This document shows positions 12,370 to 24,175 of a stretch of 64,000 nucleotides of DNA, one piece after another. Under the pieces are notes generated by a model, which was given only the letters and a program-made list of their open reading frames with translations, was not told the origin of the DNA and did no database searches. The DNA comes from Mycocentrospora acerina. Taxonomy: Eukaryota > Ascomycota > Dothideomycetes > Pleosporales. Both the position numbers and the translations under genes were made by a program. The stretch lies in assembly GCA_022701365.1 (NCBI GenBank), contig JAKUHH010000030.1, positions 373,107-437,106 on the forward strand. Reading direction: 5' to 3'. How positions within the stretch are numbered: position 1 is the first letter of the stretch; every line of letters starts with the position of its first letter.

Positions 12370-13464
12370 ATGCCTGAACTCGTTGGTAAACAAGTTGGCG
12401 AAATCGGCTATGGCCTCATGGGTATAGGAACACCTGCTTGATCTCTCAATTGCCCGTTACTAACCCTGCAGGTCTCACCTGGCGTCAGGACCCCCCTTCG
12501 CAAGAACAGGCCTTCGAAGCCATGCGCACTGCGCTCTCGCTGGGAGCAAACAATTGGAATGGCGGCGAGCTGTACGGCCCGCCTAATGCCAATTCACTTC
12601 AGCTTTTGAGTGCATACTTCACGAAATATCCTGAAGACGCTGAGAAGGTTGTCCTCTCTATCAAAGGCGGCCTGGTACCAGGAGAGATGAGAACGGATGG
12701 CAGCAAAGCAAACGTGCAGCGATCTATTAATGAGTGCTTGAAGCACTTGGACGGCAAGAAAAAACTTGATCTCTTTGAGTGCGCAAGGGTAGACCCAAAT
12801 GTTCCAATTGAGGAGACGATTTCATACATTGCGGAATATGTTAAGGCGGGCAAGGTTGGTGGAATCAGTTTGTCGGAAGTCAGTGCAGCTTCGATAAGAA
12901 AGGCGCATGGTGTGCATCACATCTCGGCAGTTGAAGTGGAGTACTCTCTTTTTGTGACGGATATTGTGGACAATGGAGTAGCGGCAACCTGTGCGGAGCT
13001 GGGAATCCCCATTGTTGCCTACTCACCTCTCGGGCGCGGGTTCTTGGTAAGTGGCATCATCCCGGAATCTACAAACTCACGCTGACAAAATCTCCAAGAC
13101 GGGTCGGTACCAGAAGTTCGACGACCTCGAGCCAGGCTCGATGCTGCGACACATGCCACGCTTCCAGCCTGACGTCTTCGACGAGAACTTGAAGCTTGTG
13201 CACGCCATTGAGGGCCTAGCCAAGAAGAAGGGCGTTACTACGGCACAGATTGCCCTTGGCTGGGTATTGTACCAGAGCGGCAAGGATGGCATGCCAGTTC
13301 TCATTCCAATCCCAGGAGCGACTACTTCTGAGAGGATTGAAGAGAACACGAAGCCAGCGAAGCTTGATGCTGAGGACATGAAGGCACTCGATGAGATTAT
13401 CAAGAAGTTCCCCATAACGGGAGAAAGATATCCCGAGGCTCAGGCGAAGCTCACGTGGGGTTAA
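12370..13464 (+). CDS. aldo-keto reductase, pyridoxal reductase-like
   Basis: NADPH-dependent (alpha/beta)8-barrel oxidoreductase, most like the fungal pyridoxal reductase (S. pombe plr1) group. Three exons: 12370-12421, 12472-13046 and 13099-13464, phases consistent, 330 residues. Visible features: GEIGYGLMGLTWR at the N-terminal strand, NNWNGGELYGP with the catalytic-region Tyr, LSIKGG with the Lys, LFECARVDPN (family QCARVDP), AYSPLGRGFLTGR across the second splice, and IPIPGATT near the C-terminal cofactor site. A Cys replaces the usual His/Gln near the fourth catalytic position, as in the plr1 group. Divergent from the Zn2Cys6 regulator. It may serve vitamin B6 salvage or, judged by context, reduce a pathway aldehyde or ketone. 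Confidence 0.85.
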
Positions 13465-14025
13465 ATGATATGGGTTGATCTGTAGAAATTGACTGTTAGC
13501 TTCGATGCAAATACATGAGCAAAATCAAATTGTACGAAAATACAGCTGTCAGATAAAAGTAGTGTATAGAGTAATCCGCATTCGATCCTGCCGTGAGGCC
13601 GAACCGTTGGAATTGCAGAACTCATTGTAATCATCATAAGGTGGGTAGGGGAGAGAGGAGGGAGCTTACCATGTGCGACTGAAGCGTGATGTGTGTTGTG
13701 GACTGCTCTTTTAGGAGCCATGTAGACGTCCAAATGGCTGGTGGCAGCAACCGACCGGGGCTGTGTTGGGAGACACATAAGTACCCAAATCCAAGTCCAG
13801 ATCCGAGTCCGCAGCCGTAGCCATTGTTCCAGTGCGGAGCTGGTGGAGGAGAGATGGATGTGAGAGGGATACGAAATTAATTATGCGCCAGCGAGCTAGT
13901 CCACACTGGCGCTAGTGGCTCCACCCCGAATCGACGCGCGGGAGCGGAGCTCAACACGTCGACAAGCACCTGCGCCTGGCGTCTGGACAACCAATCTGCC
14001 ATCAGCCCCCTTCACCAGCACCGCC
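13465..14025. other. intergenic, no gene seen
   Basis: 561 bp between the reductase stop and the ATG of the C2H2 gene. Only short frames occur. The 3' end is GC-rich and is probably the promoter and leader of the C2H2 gene; an in-frame extension to about 13915 has no ATG. Confidence 0.4.
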
Positions 14026-15408
14026 ATGGACTCTCCCGGCTCAGACCTCTCCGACTACGCCTCGGACGACTTCCCCGAGGACGTCAAGAGCAGCCGCCGC
14101 CGGCTCAGCATGGAGCCCACGCCTGACCACGACGCGCGCCCAAGCAAGCGTCTGCGCCTGAACAACCGCGCGCCCTCGTCGCCGCCGCCCGCCCACGCCA
14201 GCACGCACGCGCCCGACGAGTATGGCGAGCTGTCGGAAGACACGGATGGCTCGGTGCCCGCGTCGCCGCACCACCACCACCCGGGCATGTCGCAGGACGA
14301 CGACTTTGGCCAGGACCAGGTGACGGTGTGCAAGTGGGAGGGCTGCGAGGCCGGCGACGTGGAGAACATGGACAACCTGGTCGAGCATCTGCACGAGGAC
14401 CACATTGGCACGCGACAGAAGAAGTACAGCTGCGAGTGGAGCGACTGCACACGAAAAGGGATACCGCACGCCAGTGGCTATGCCTTGCGCGCGCACATGC
14501 GGAGCCACACGAGGGAGAAGCCCTTCTACTGCACCCTGCCCGGTAAGCCAGCCACACTTTCCTGACCATGCTGCTGTACATTGGCTAAGTTAGCAGAATG
14601 CGACCGCTCCTTTACCCGCTCCGACGCCCTGGCTAAGCATATGCGCACCGTCCACGAAACCGAGGCCCTGCGCCCTTCAGACCCCGTCCCCAAGCACCAC
14701 TCTTCCAATCCCTCCAACAGGTTCCAGCGCATCAAGCTGGTCCTCAACAACGAAGGCAAGAAGGAGTCGCAAGAAAAGGGCTCCACGCCTGCCTCTCCGT
14801 CGGCACACGCACATCCACTGGCCAGCGCGCCCACCGTCCCTCCAGTCAACCCTGACACCGACTACGCACACAACAACGTTGTCTATCTACAAGACCTTGC
14901 GAGTTCCACCGCTCCAAAAATTGTGCAATTTCCGCCCGACATCACTTTCACCGAACATGAACTGTCCCTGCCAGCACCCGAATTATTTCAAGCACTACGT
15001 CGACAGCTACATTGGGCCACGCAAGAAGGCGAACAGCTTCGCGTCGAGGCCGATGCGCTCGAGAAGACGCGCAAAGAAGAATGGGAGGCCAAGGAACTGT
15101 TGATGGAGAATTACATGGAGGCTGAAGCTGCAGATGCGCGGCGGAGAGATGCAGGTGGAGCACTTTCCGAATACTCTCAACCTTTTGAGCATATTGAGCA
15201 CGATGTTCTGCCGTCGAGAAGTCTGGAGCTGAGTTCGAAAGATGGAAAGCTACCATGGTGGCGGGACGATGCATGGGTGAATCAGCAACCGGGAGCGCGA
15301 GACGAAAGAGAGGACATACGCGAGAACAAAGCACCGCCAGTAGATGTCAAGTACGACGGCATCAACGCCCACGCTTCTGTGGCTCAAGAAGCAACCAATG
15401 GTCTATGA
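14026..15408 (+). CDS. three-finger C2H2 zinc finger protein
   Basis: Nuclear DNA-binding protein of 442 residues from two exons, 14026-14542 and 14597-15408 (phase 1). Three C2H2 fingers occur at about residues 102-126 (C102, C107, H121, H126), 136-161 (C136, C141, H157, H161) and 169-192 (C169, C174, H187, H192). The third finger spans the splice (FYCTLP, then ECDRSFTRSDALAKH). The N-terminus is acidic and Ser/Pro-rich with a basic KRLRLNN stretch. The C-terminal half has a Lys/Glu-rich helical segment around LHWATQEGEQLRVEADALEK. The ATG at 14026 has a good GCCATGG context. The finger array is GLI/YY1-like; correspondence to S. pombe Iec1 (INO80 subunit) is possible but unproven. Confidence 0.85.
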
Positions 15409-15926
15409 GCCTCGAAAGCTGGGTAGGAACTGCTTGTAGTGAATATTGCTGAGGCAGCATGCACTTTTGTTTTTAGTTTTGATGCGCTATGATAAACACC
15501 ACAAGGTTTTTCCCCCAAGGAATGGGCATGTAATTTTACAAGGGAACCACGGACCAAAGATACCATCTCAGCCCAAAATATTCCTAACAACATCCGTATT
15601 AAGTGCATGGCCCACTCAATGGCTCGCTTTTTTGCTCATGTCTGGAAAGCGACGCCCCGAAAAAGTTAGATCACCCTTCTCCGGAACACACGGGAGACGG
15701 AGTGGGTTTGCTATGACCGTGGCTCGTACCTCCACAACGCGATGATCAGGAATGACGTAGTGCCCCGTCTTCCTGTCTCACATCGGCCAGGCACAACCAA
15801 GCTGCCGACCAGCTTTCCTTCAAGAACCCTTCTCGCATCTTGCCTCTAATCCCCTTCTCTACACTTTGCACAATCTCACACATTCGACCCACCAATAATT
15901 GATACTTTCACCCTCACATCTTCAAC
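15409..15926. other. intergenic, no gene seen
   Basis: 518 bp between tandem genes. It holds the 3' region of the C2H2 gene and, at 15780-15926, a C/T-rich leader typical of a fungal promoter before the next ATG. No open frame with coding character was seen. Confidence 0.4.
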
Positions 15927-16610
15927 ATGGACGTGTACTATTTTTACTCGTACGGCACCGCCGCATGGATGGGTGAGTCGCGCCATCCTCACCGTGTCGT
16001 AAATTGGCTAATAGATATATAGGTCTGCAAGCCTTGCCTCTCATCTCATCGCCAACCATGATCGCTGCGCTGCTCTCGCCAGAGGTGCGCGATGCAACCA
16101 GTACGCAACTCCACGAACACTCTCTTCGCCAATGCACAAGAAACTAACTTCAATGCAGCTCTTGAGGTCTACTTCTCCCGCACACTCGGCCTAGCGCTCG
16201 TCACAATAGGTATCCTGCAAGTCCTCCTCACAGGCTCCGTTCCACTGTCTAGTCGACTCTCCGAAGGTACACATCTCTCAAAATCACCCTTTTCAGCTAT
16301 CGCCTAACATTTCTCAGGAGCAACAACCTCTGTCGCCGACCCCAAGGCACCATATGCTCTCCCCACAATGACCATCAGCGCCATCTTCCACTCTGCTTGC
16401 GCCTTCTATTGCTATGCCATGTGGACCTCGACTGGCGTCACATCTTTCAGCCTGGGATCGCTTGGCTCCGGTTTCTTAGCGGCAGTTGCCCTGTGGTGCA
16501 TCCTGTTTGCCAGCAGCGATGGCCGAATCAGCAGGAAGACTGGTGCGGATAAGCGAACCAGTGGGTTTCCCTTCAAGAACAACGAGGCCGACCGGAGGAA
16601 GGGCCGATAA
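15927..16610 (+). CDS. small integral membrane protein, unknown function
   Basis: 174 residues from four exons: 15927-15972, 16023-16100, 16159-16266 and 16318-16610. All phases fit. Four hydrophobic segments are visible: around GTAAWMGLQALPLISSP, TLGLALVTIGILQVLLTG, TMTISAIFHSACAFYCYAM and GSGFLAAVALWCILFA. A basic hydrophilic tail ends in RRKGR. The first exon is only 46 nt. It has the look of a conserved fungal membrane protein, but I cannot name a family or function. It is convergent with the Pth11-like gene, with 366 bp between stops and no other gene in that gap. Confidence 0.75.
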
Positions 16611-16976
16611 GCGCATATCTATTGTGGTTGTGTTGATAAACGATTCTCTGGTCTGAGAGAAAGTATTGTGCTTTGTTCAAAGGCGTTGAAAAGGCCAGCC
16701 AGGGCAGGCGTTTGAATACTATGGACAAAGCAGTTGTAGAACTGGCGGCATGACACTATTGTCCCACGGGAAATTATTGTCAGCTACTAAAAGTATAAAT
16801 TACAAATCCCTTTTAAGAATTCCCTTAGGGCGGCTTAGTATCGGCGGTAATGCTTGGTATCAATCAATTATACAATATGAAGAACAGCCTTCACGCCATG
16901 AATTCGAAAACAAGGGGTATACGCACAACAAATCACTCTCCGGACACCCTGTCCCATTGTACCTAGACCCAACAAA

Positions 16977-18848
16977 TCATGATCCCCGCTGCGCCGACCA
17001 ATCTCCCATAATCCACTCCTCACTACTTGCATCAGAGCATATATTTACATCTAGAATTCCGTGTATTGCATGCTCAGTATCCTGCTCTTTATCTCCCCCT
17101 CTTTCTTCCTTTTCTTCTTCCTCCTCCTCCTCCTCCTCCTCCTCAACAACAATATCCACAACCATGTCCACGGCTATGGCATTCAGCGGGACGCGTGACG
17201 TTGTTTGTATGCAGCCGTTTGAACTGACTAACGTTGAGCATGTTTGATTGCTGTTGAGGGGAACAAGGGAAACGGCGTGGTGGGTGAATTTTGGGTTAGA
17301 GGATTTGGCGGTGGCTGTTGATGCCGATGGTAACGAGACGCAGAACTTTAACGATGATGACAACGAGGAAGAAGATGAGGGTTTGTGATGGGATTTTGAT
17401 CTTGGGGCTGATTGCGAGGTTGAAATGGACTTGAGCTTTGGTATGCTGGAGCTGGGGCTGGTGGCGAAGAAGCTGGGGAAGAGGATGGCGAGGATGGGTT
17501 TCACGCCTGAGAGACACCCGCAGATGATGCCGAGGTTTAGTTCGAGGACCATGCAGATCCAGACTTTGGAGGCGTTCCCTAGTTAGGGGAGGTTGGAGTT
17601 AGTTTATGGCGATGATTTGACGGTTGGTTCTAAGGGAGAGGGGGCCAGGGGCTAGGAAGATAAAATGGATACGTACAGAGGGTGTCGTATGAAGAAAAAT
17701 AGATTTCGAGGTAGATGAGACGGAGGATACCAACTACACAGACAAAGAGACCGAAAGTAAAAAGGCAGATAAGACCTAGCCGCTGTTTTAGGGGCAGTTG
17801 GAGACTCCAGAGCGATCGTACCGGCCATCTGCGGGGTGTTAGCAATGAGCCTGTAGTTGATGGACTTATCCTTCTTACAGGTATACTGCAAAATCACTGA
17901 AGCTGTTCAGTGCTGCAACGGTAACATATGTAATATGCATATTGATGCAAGTCTGTTTTACGTCTATGTCCCAGTAGCCGGCTATGGGGTGGCATCTAAA
18001 GTCGTTACTATGGCAAAGTGCTGACCTGAGACTACTCATACTCACTGAAAGATGGAGAGAAATACGCATGTCACAGTGAACATTGTTATAAATGCGCTCA
18101 TAGTGTAGCAGAAGATTTTATCTGAATGACTAGGAAACAGCCGTAGATATGTGAGACACAAGGAGATTTTGTTCAACGAGCAAGACAGCGGGAACAAGAT
18201 GTCGGCAGCGTAACCAATCTGTAAAGTTCAGCTTCTACATCTAGTATCGAAGTGGCTCCAGATTTCAGGTCACTTACTTTGGAGTAAGGAGCATGCCATT
18301 CTGGCCTCTGGTCCCAGATGTGTAGGCCTAGTCCAAGATTGAGGCTAACGAGAGGGAAAATCGAAACCGGAGTGCCGAGAATCTGGTGAAGATTTATTGG
18401 CATTGAATTAGTATCGCAACGATGGATTGGAATATACCATGGCAGTAAGCATGATCCAGTCATCAGAACCCAGTGCTCGCCGAAGGTACCCCTTTCCGTA
18501 AAACCTTGCCGCCAGGACTGGAACGTGCCAGGGTTAGCAAAATGTGCAAGATTGATATAATCAACATGGTGGAATAACTAGTATACGATCAAAGAGAGCC
18601 ACCAACTCTTGAACACATGCGTATGTGAATACTTAAAATCACATTCAAGGTGGCAATAGTATCGCTCAGACACGGCCAAAACAAGTAGGATATTGCGATT
18701 GACGGAAGAGAGAATAAGCTCACTCACATATGACAGCTAGTATGAACGCTGGTAAAGTGAGCCCTATAACAACCTTGTCGAGGTTCTCAGGATCGACAAA
18801 GTTTGGCGGAGGCCATAATGCCTTCTCTGCAGAAGTTGCCGTCGTCAT
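16977..18848 (-). CDS. Pth11-like fungal rhodopsin-domain membrane protein
   Basis: Seven-helix integral membrane protein of the fungal rhodopsin-domain (Pth11-like) family, proposed receptors at the plasma membrane. Seven exons: 18848-18728, 18517-18438, 18382-18278, 18218-18046, 17995-17879, 17828-17677 and 17578-16977. All six junctions keep phase, giving 449 residues. Family motifs: SDDWIMLTAM in the first loop, IGYAADILFPLSCSLNKIS with LTYLRLF, CHPIAGYW in the extracellular loop, and ELNLGIICGCLSGVKPI in the last helix. The long Ser/Lys-rich cytoplasmic tail ends in an uninterrupted Glu run encoded by a trinucleotide repeat near 17117-17142. The first intron (about 210 nt) is longer than the others, so a small missed exon there is possible. 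No CFEM domain was seen. Confidence 0.85.
17105..17145 (-). repeat. trinucleotide repeat encoding poly-Glu
   Basis: A TCC/TTC run on the + strand that reads as GAG/GAA codons in the Pth11-like gene, giving about eleven Glu in a row in the cytoplasmic tail. Length polymorphism between isolates is likely for such a tract. Confidence 0.8.
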
Positions 18849-20019
18849 AGCCAAGTAAAAAATGGTGGAACACCCGATACAGAAGACTCAAATGGCATTG
18901 GGTCACAAAGGAAGAAGATGAAGAAAGGAAATACGTATCTATCAAGGATCAAGAACTTTGAGGAGAACACGGCGGAGGCTTCTGAAGATGAGTTCATCTT
19001 GAGCATTGCCCTTGCTGGCAAGGGTCGATTTGCGATTGGATGCGGAGGTAAGTAGTGCCTTCCGTCGATAGTGAACCAAGATACTGGAACACGCAACATT
19101 GATTCGGTAAGGATTCCATGGCATTTGGGTTAAGATCGACTGTCATGGATTGATCATGCGTTAATTGCCAACGAATAATAATCCGGCACACCTCGTGTAA
19201 ATTTAGCGCTCAGACTAACTCTACGTGAAAGTGAAACCCAAGCTGCGGGTGGCATCAACTTTTGATGCGCCACGAGATCTTCATACGTTCTGTTTTCGAC
19301 TTTAGGCTGCTTCAGTCTTGTATTGATGAACGCCGAGCTACCTCGGACCGACTCGAGATCAGCTTAGATGTTCGTGACTCTGTCTGAACGTATCAGATAA
19401 TCCACATCAGGTAAGTATGAGATGTGCCTTCCAGAAGCTTTTCGGTGCGGCATTTGTGTACATCAAGCACGCTTGGGAAGCCCACATGAACGTGTTGGCA
19501 GCAAAGGCACTGTCTCTGAGCTGCGTTATGTTGCGTATTTTGTGATCCGCATTAGTGTAAACTCTATGTGCTCGTCGAAACGTTATCGAACAAAGGCCAG
19601 AAATACATCCCGGCTGTAGAATTTTTTTCAAGAAAGTAGGGCGAAAGCAGCTAGATGCGAAGGCAGGTTGATGCGGACACATACACTACCCATGCTTCCC
19701 CAGACTCAGGGTCCACACACCAATGGTGTAACTTCAGGAGAGGTCGAGGACAATTTATCTCAAACAGAGATTTGGTAGGTGCACATGGAAACTACTGCTA
19801 TATCCTTAAAATGCAGTGCGTAGCCTGTGCTCAAAGAAAAGTCTATATTGGTTGAATAAATGAGTACCGAATGGTGGAAGGATAGACTTTGAGCTTTTAT
19901 GTTGATTTAGAAATTAAAGGCATGTCTTAAGTTTTTGACTACCAATAACGCCAAGTATGTAACACGATACAGCCCTCCAACCGTCTAGTGAGTGACCACT
20001 GTAGTTCAACCCTCAGATC
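18849..20019. other. intergenic, no gene seen
   Basis: 1.17 kb between two minus-strand genes. It holds the upstream region of the Pth11-like gene and the 3' region of the CorA-like gene. Small frames on both strands show no family motif and no consistent splice partners. Confidence 0.45.
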
Positions 20020-21896
20020 TTACAGAACCTTACTCCGCTTCTTCCGATGTATCCACCACCGCCTACTGACATCGTACACAATCCTACCCCAGCTCTTGGT
20101 AATAATTTTGCCTTCGAATGTTCCACTGAAGAAACTAAAAAGGAAGAGCAGCAGGAATGAGAGCCCGAACACAATAGCAAACGTCCACCAATATCCTTTA
20201 ATCTCAAATTCTGTATTCTTGAACTGTATACTGAAGTAACCAGTCATGAGGGTGACAGGTGTGAAGAGAATAGTAATTTTTGCGAGAAGAAGTGTGACCC
20301 ATGTCAGTCTCTCAACACTATAAGACTCTTTGATGGCGATAAGGTTGAAGTTCATCATTACAAGTGAGTCCTTTTGGTCGATACATTCCTGAATTTCGCT
20401 TATGGCGTAGAGAATGATGCGGTCTTTGAGTCTCTCAAACCGAACTCGAGCGGCAGAACTGAGTGATACACCGAGCAAGCTATCTGCTTCTGGAATGATT
20501 CTTCCACCAGGGATTGTGGATTCTAGTGACTCGGCCCCAGACATAATGTGGGAGTTCTTGAGGGAAGCAAGTGTGGCTTCCTGCTTCTTGAGTACTCGAT
20601 CGATGATGAGTTCGTAGCTCTTGTAAACACGCTTCAAGACGGATAGCTGGCAGCCAATATGGTGAAGTTGGTCGACATGAGTCAGATTTGCTGTTACTAA
20701 CATCTTTTCTCTCTGTGTAGATACAAGTCAAAACGAGATCGTTTGCATTGAAAGAGTGATACGTACCAGCCGGTTTAATTCCGCAGCATATCCTTGTTCT
20801 CTACGTGATATTAGACTGAGTGTAGTGCCCCAGTCTTCAAAGAGATAGTAGAAGAGCAGACCTGGTGCGTCTGAATTACGATGAGCTGTTTCTTCCTCGC
20901 TACTGCCGATGCGATGGCGGATAGGTAGCTGCATGAGAGCGGCATCTCTCAAAGGTGTCGGAGCCTTGGTCAACTGTCTGAAGACGTTCACGAGATTCCG
21001 TCGAATCGAGTACAAAGTCCTCAAATCCTGACCGCGCAAGTCGTCGTTGCTGAACGGAAAAGGGTCTTCCGACACCGAAATTACTGTCTTGTCCTCGCAT
21101 AGCAAAAGCCAGTTCCAGACACGTTTACCATGGGGCATATCTCGACTGCCGTCAACTTCATCATCGTGCGCGTCAATGTTCTTGGTGCGGACATCGTGAA
21201 GTGAGTTGTAGCCTAGACAAACATCTGTATAATATTCAGTACGATGCACACATCATACAGTAACCATGACCTACACCTCCGGCCCCAGTCTACGGTGGAC
21301 CAATGCCAAACATCTTTAACAATTTGGTAGTGGCTGAGACCCCGAGCCATCTCAAGCTGTGTCGAGTGCATCATTTCCGTCATCCCAATGTTCTCTTCCG
21401 AGTCCAATCGAGGCTGCTGCGTTTTTGATCCATCGGATCCTAACTTACTTGATTTATGAGAAATCCGAGATCGAAGCGTCGACGAGCTCTTCTTCTTTCG
21501 CAAAGACGGAGGGTGTGATGGTATAGGATCACTACACATCATGCCAAGTAGGCGGGGTGTAAAGTCGAAGTGCTGTCCCAGGATACGTATCAAATCCTTT
21601 TGGTTGTACGGCTGCCAGATATTGATCCATCTTGTATGCAAATAGGGGGGTCTGGGTGCCGAGAGTAGACGTGAGAACGAGTCAGAACTCAAGTCACTTG
21701 CGCAGAAGGCATCGTTCTCCCCAAAGTCCAGGCAGAAGTTGCTGCTATTTGGGTGGCGAACTCGTCTATCGAAAAGGTCGAAATTTCCTTCAAGATCGAA
21801 GTTTCTAAAGCAGTGTTGAATATCTTCATCTCCCAAGTCTTCATAATATGATGGAAGTTCCTCTGCTGAAGACGCGGGTCGGAAAGGGATCACCAT
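20020..21896 (-). CDS. CorA-like two-helix membrane protein
   Basis: Fungal CorA-like (Mg2+ transporter superfamily) protein of 590 residues. Three exons: 21896-21275, 21224-20767 and 20712-20020. The first donor (GTAGGT at 21274) restores the frame as WGRRYVCLGYNSLHD. The long soluble N-terminal part contains WINIWQPYNQKDLIRILGQHFDFTPRLLG, typical of the fungal family. The C-terminus carries two membrane helices, around LLLAKITILFTPVTLMTGYFSIQF and WWTFAIVFGLSFLLLFLFSF, and a basic tail. The GMN signature expected after the first helix is not present (YFS-I-Q instead), so Mg2+ transport should not be assumed. The ATG at 21896 is the first in frame. Confidence 0.8.
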
Positions 21897-22759
21897 GGCT
21901 TGCACAGTGGAGATAGAAGTACGGGTGAGATGGCAGAGTGCGAGGGATGGGTTTGATCAGTAGGAATTTTTGTTGATGACATGTTTAAAGTAAACCCCCG
22001 GTGATGTGCTCTCGTGCTTTATTGGTCTGTCTATATGGGTCGTGTGTGAACTGCATGTGGTTGATCACGCGCCACCTCCATGACACATCCAGGCAAAAGG
22101 TCTCAGACTCAGCGTTCTGTAAGTACCAGTATGGGAGGCTGAGTAGCGAGATAGCATGCTTGCCTGATAAAGGCAGTGATTTTGAGAGTCGTCCATGAGG
22201 GGAGAGGGCCATCAAGGACTTCGTGCCTACATGAAGAACTAGGGGTTTGTCCGAATTACAAGGACGGTTTGCTATGCATTAAGGCAAGAATTTTGACAAA
22301 ACAGTCATCTGCAAGTTTCGTCACGATAACTGTAAGCATGTCGCGTGTCGGTGATGAAGATGCTTGAAGGGCAAGAGCTGAAATGCCAATCACGCGGTTC
22401 CTAACCACTCTTGGCTATAGGCCCACAATGCACACAAGCGAATCCTAGTTTGAGCAAGATGCCCGATAAACCGCAGCCTTGCTTTCTCACGTTTATCTCC
22501 ATTCGTATCATTGTCCATGACAAATGGATAAAGATCCGTTCTAGCCAGAAAGTCGAACGCGGATAGTTTAATGACGCCGGCCAGTACTCCGAAGAACCGT
22601 GACATCATGGCGCTGGTCGTCCCCTCACGCGTTACAGAGCTAGTAATTATACATCCATTCATCCAATGCGTTCCAGATTCCTTTCGCAATTAAACCCTCA
22701 TCTTTTCACATAATTGGCGACCACAACAACCAACAGAACTCTTAATACCGACAACCATC
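21897..22759. other. divergent intergenic region
   Basis: 863 bp between the CorA-like and MAPEG genes, which diverge. A minus-strand frame of about 99 codons at 22390-22689 has no ATG at its 5' end and no recognisable motif. I treat the region as promoter sequence. Confidence 0.4.
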
Positions 22760-23289
22760 ATGTCTTCTATCCTCGGCACCTATAACCTCTCAATCCTAGC
22801 TATTCCGGCCTACTATATCATTTCTCTACTTCCTCACACCTATGCCCTCAATGTTGCCACTGAAGGCAAGCCTTTAACATGGGACAATCGCAATCCTCGC
22901 TCCACCGAACTGAAAGCGAAGCTCAAGGAGAGCCTTCCGGCCGAGACATATGCCAGATATGAGCGTTTCGAGGCGTGCCACGCAAATGGGTTTGAGGTAT
23001 GATCAACAAGTATTGGCGTTCACAGGCGTAAGAGATTGACAAAATATAGAACTTGCCGCTTTTCGCTACAGCGGTAATTCTGGGTAATATGGCCGGACTA
23101 AGAAGCAGTTTGCTCACCAAGTTTGTGGCATCCTTTTTGGCGGTTCGACTCGCTTACACGGCTACCTATATTACCACTACGACCCAAGGGCCAACTGTGA
23201 TCCGCAGCACTTTATATTTTACTGGTGTTGGCCTTTGCTTCCAAACGATCATCGGAGCTGCGAAAGCGCTTGGTGGCGCCAGACTCTAG
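22760..23289 (+). CDS. MAPEG-family membrane protein
   Basis: 158-residue, four-helix membrane protein of the MAPEG type (microsomal glutathione S-transferase / eicosanoid-metabolism superfamily). Two exons: 22760-22996 and 23050-23289, phase 0. The N-terminal helix SILAIPAYYIISLLPHTYAL is followed by a hydrophilic loop with WDNRNPRS. Then comes ARYERFEACHANGFENLPLFATAVILG, corresponding to the family pattern R-x3-A-x2-N-x2-E-x2-P-x-F. Two more helices follow. Proteins of this subgroup in fungi are mostly uncharacterised, so glutathione transferase activity is only family inference. Confidence 0.85.
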
Positions 23290-24175
23290 AGATAGAAGCC
23301 CGGAGTTAGAAGATACGCTAAATCTGACTAGGGAAACGCTCAAGAATTGTGGGTGAGAAACAGAAATGGTCGGTTGCATCTACCGATGTGTTGTGTGCGT
23401 CTCTATACTCCGATGAATTCAGTTCTCCCTCATTAAAATATAAATCTAACATTCTATTCACGCGGCTTGAATCTTTACTTTTGTGTATCTACTGAGGATT
23501 ATTGAGAAGTTTGCCTTACAACTTTGTAAGTATGCCTAGTAATTTCACTTGAGCATGATCTCGTTTTGGAATCTACCAACTATGATTAGACACTGGCATG
23601 TCAGCGTATTCTGTCATGGCGTCAGCCTATTTGCGCTCCAAAGTGATCTGTTATTCATTGCGACATGCCATGGCTCACAAAAATTTCCAAAGGAACAACA
23701 AAGCAGAGTAAATAGTGTTTGTTATACATGTACTTGACGTGACTAGAAGTAAAGCTGGGAAAGCTCCACCTGCCGCGGCCTTTCTCAGACATCCACTTAA
23801 GCGCTTGAGCAGGTCTGTCCACCGTTCATAGCGCGGGCAGGTGGAGCCCTCGAGCTCACGCAATCCCGGGGCCGATCGCCTGAGATAAACTGTTGCCTAC
23901 GCTTCCGTGTTTAGGTGTAGGGGGAGCGAAAACGTGTCAATATCGTAAACAGATGCCATAAAAGAAAGTACAATCACTCAGGAGGTTGTCTGCCCATTGC
24001 TCACCGCATTTCAAGCCAGGGTTCGATAAGCTGTCACGTGTTGCCAAGACTTTGCCGCTCAACCAACGCCAACGTTGTCTCTTCGTTACCCAGCCCTTCC
24101 TGTGCATCAGTTAGACTGCATCGTCAACCCACCCGCACCATCTTCAACCAGCACCGGCTCTCTTGAACTCCACCC
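23290..24175. other. intergenic with an inverted repeat
   Basis: No gene seen. The region includes the 3' side of the MAPEG gene, an inverted repeat at 23762-23848, and the ARF1 promoter with a CT-rich stretch near 24060-24170. Confidence 0.4.
23762..23848. repeat. inverted repeat / potential stem-loop
   Basis: Left arm GCTCCACCTGCCGCG near 23763 and right arm CGCGGGCAGGTGGAGC near 23832 pair over about 15 bp with one extra base, enclosing about 54 nt. The loop contains a near-palindrome (CTTAAGCGCTTGAG). It could be an RNA hairpin, a small MITE-like remnant or chance. Confidence 0.5.

Noticed and set aside
13915..14025. In-frame N-terminal extension of the three-finger C2H2 protein
   Set aside because: No ATG in the extension; the ATG at 14026 has a strong context and starts the acidic region typical of the protein.
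22390..22689. 99-codon minus-strand frame between CorA-like and MAPEG genes
   Set aside because: No ATG at the start, no motif, lies in a divergent promoter.
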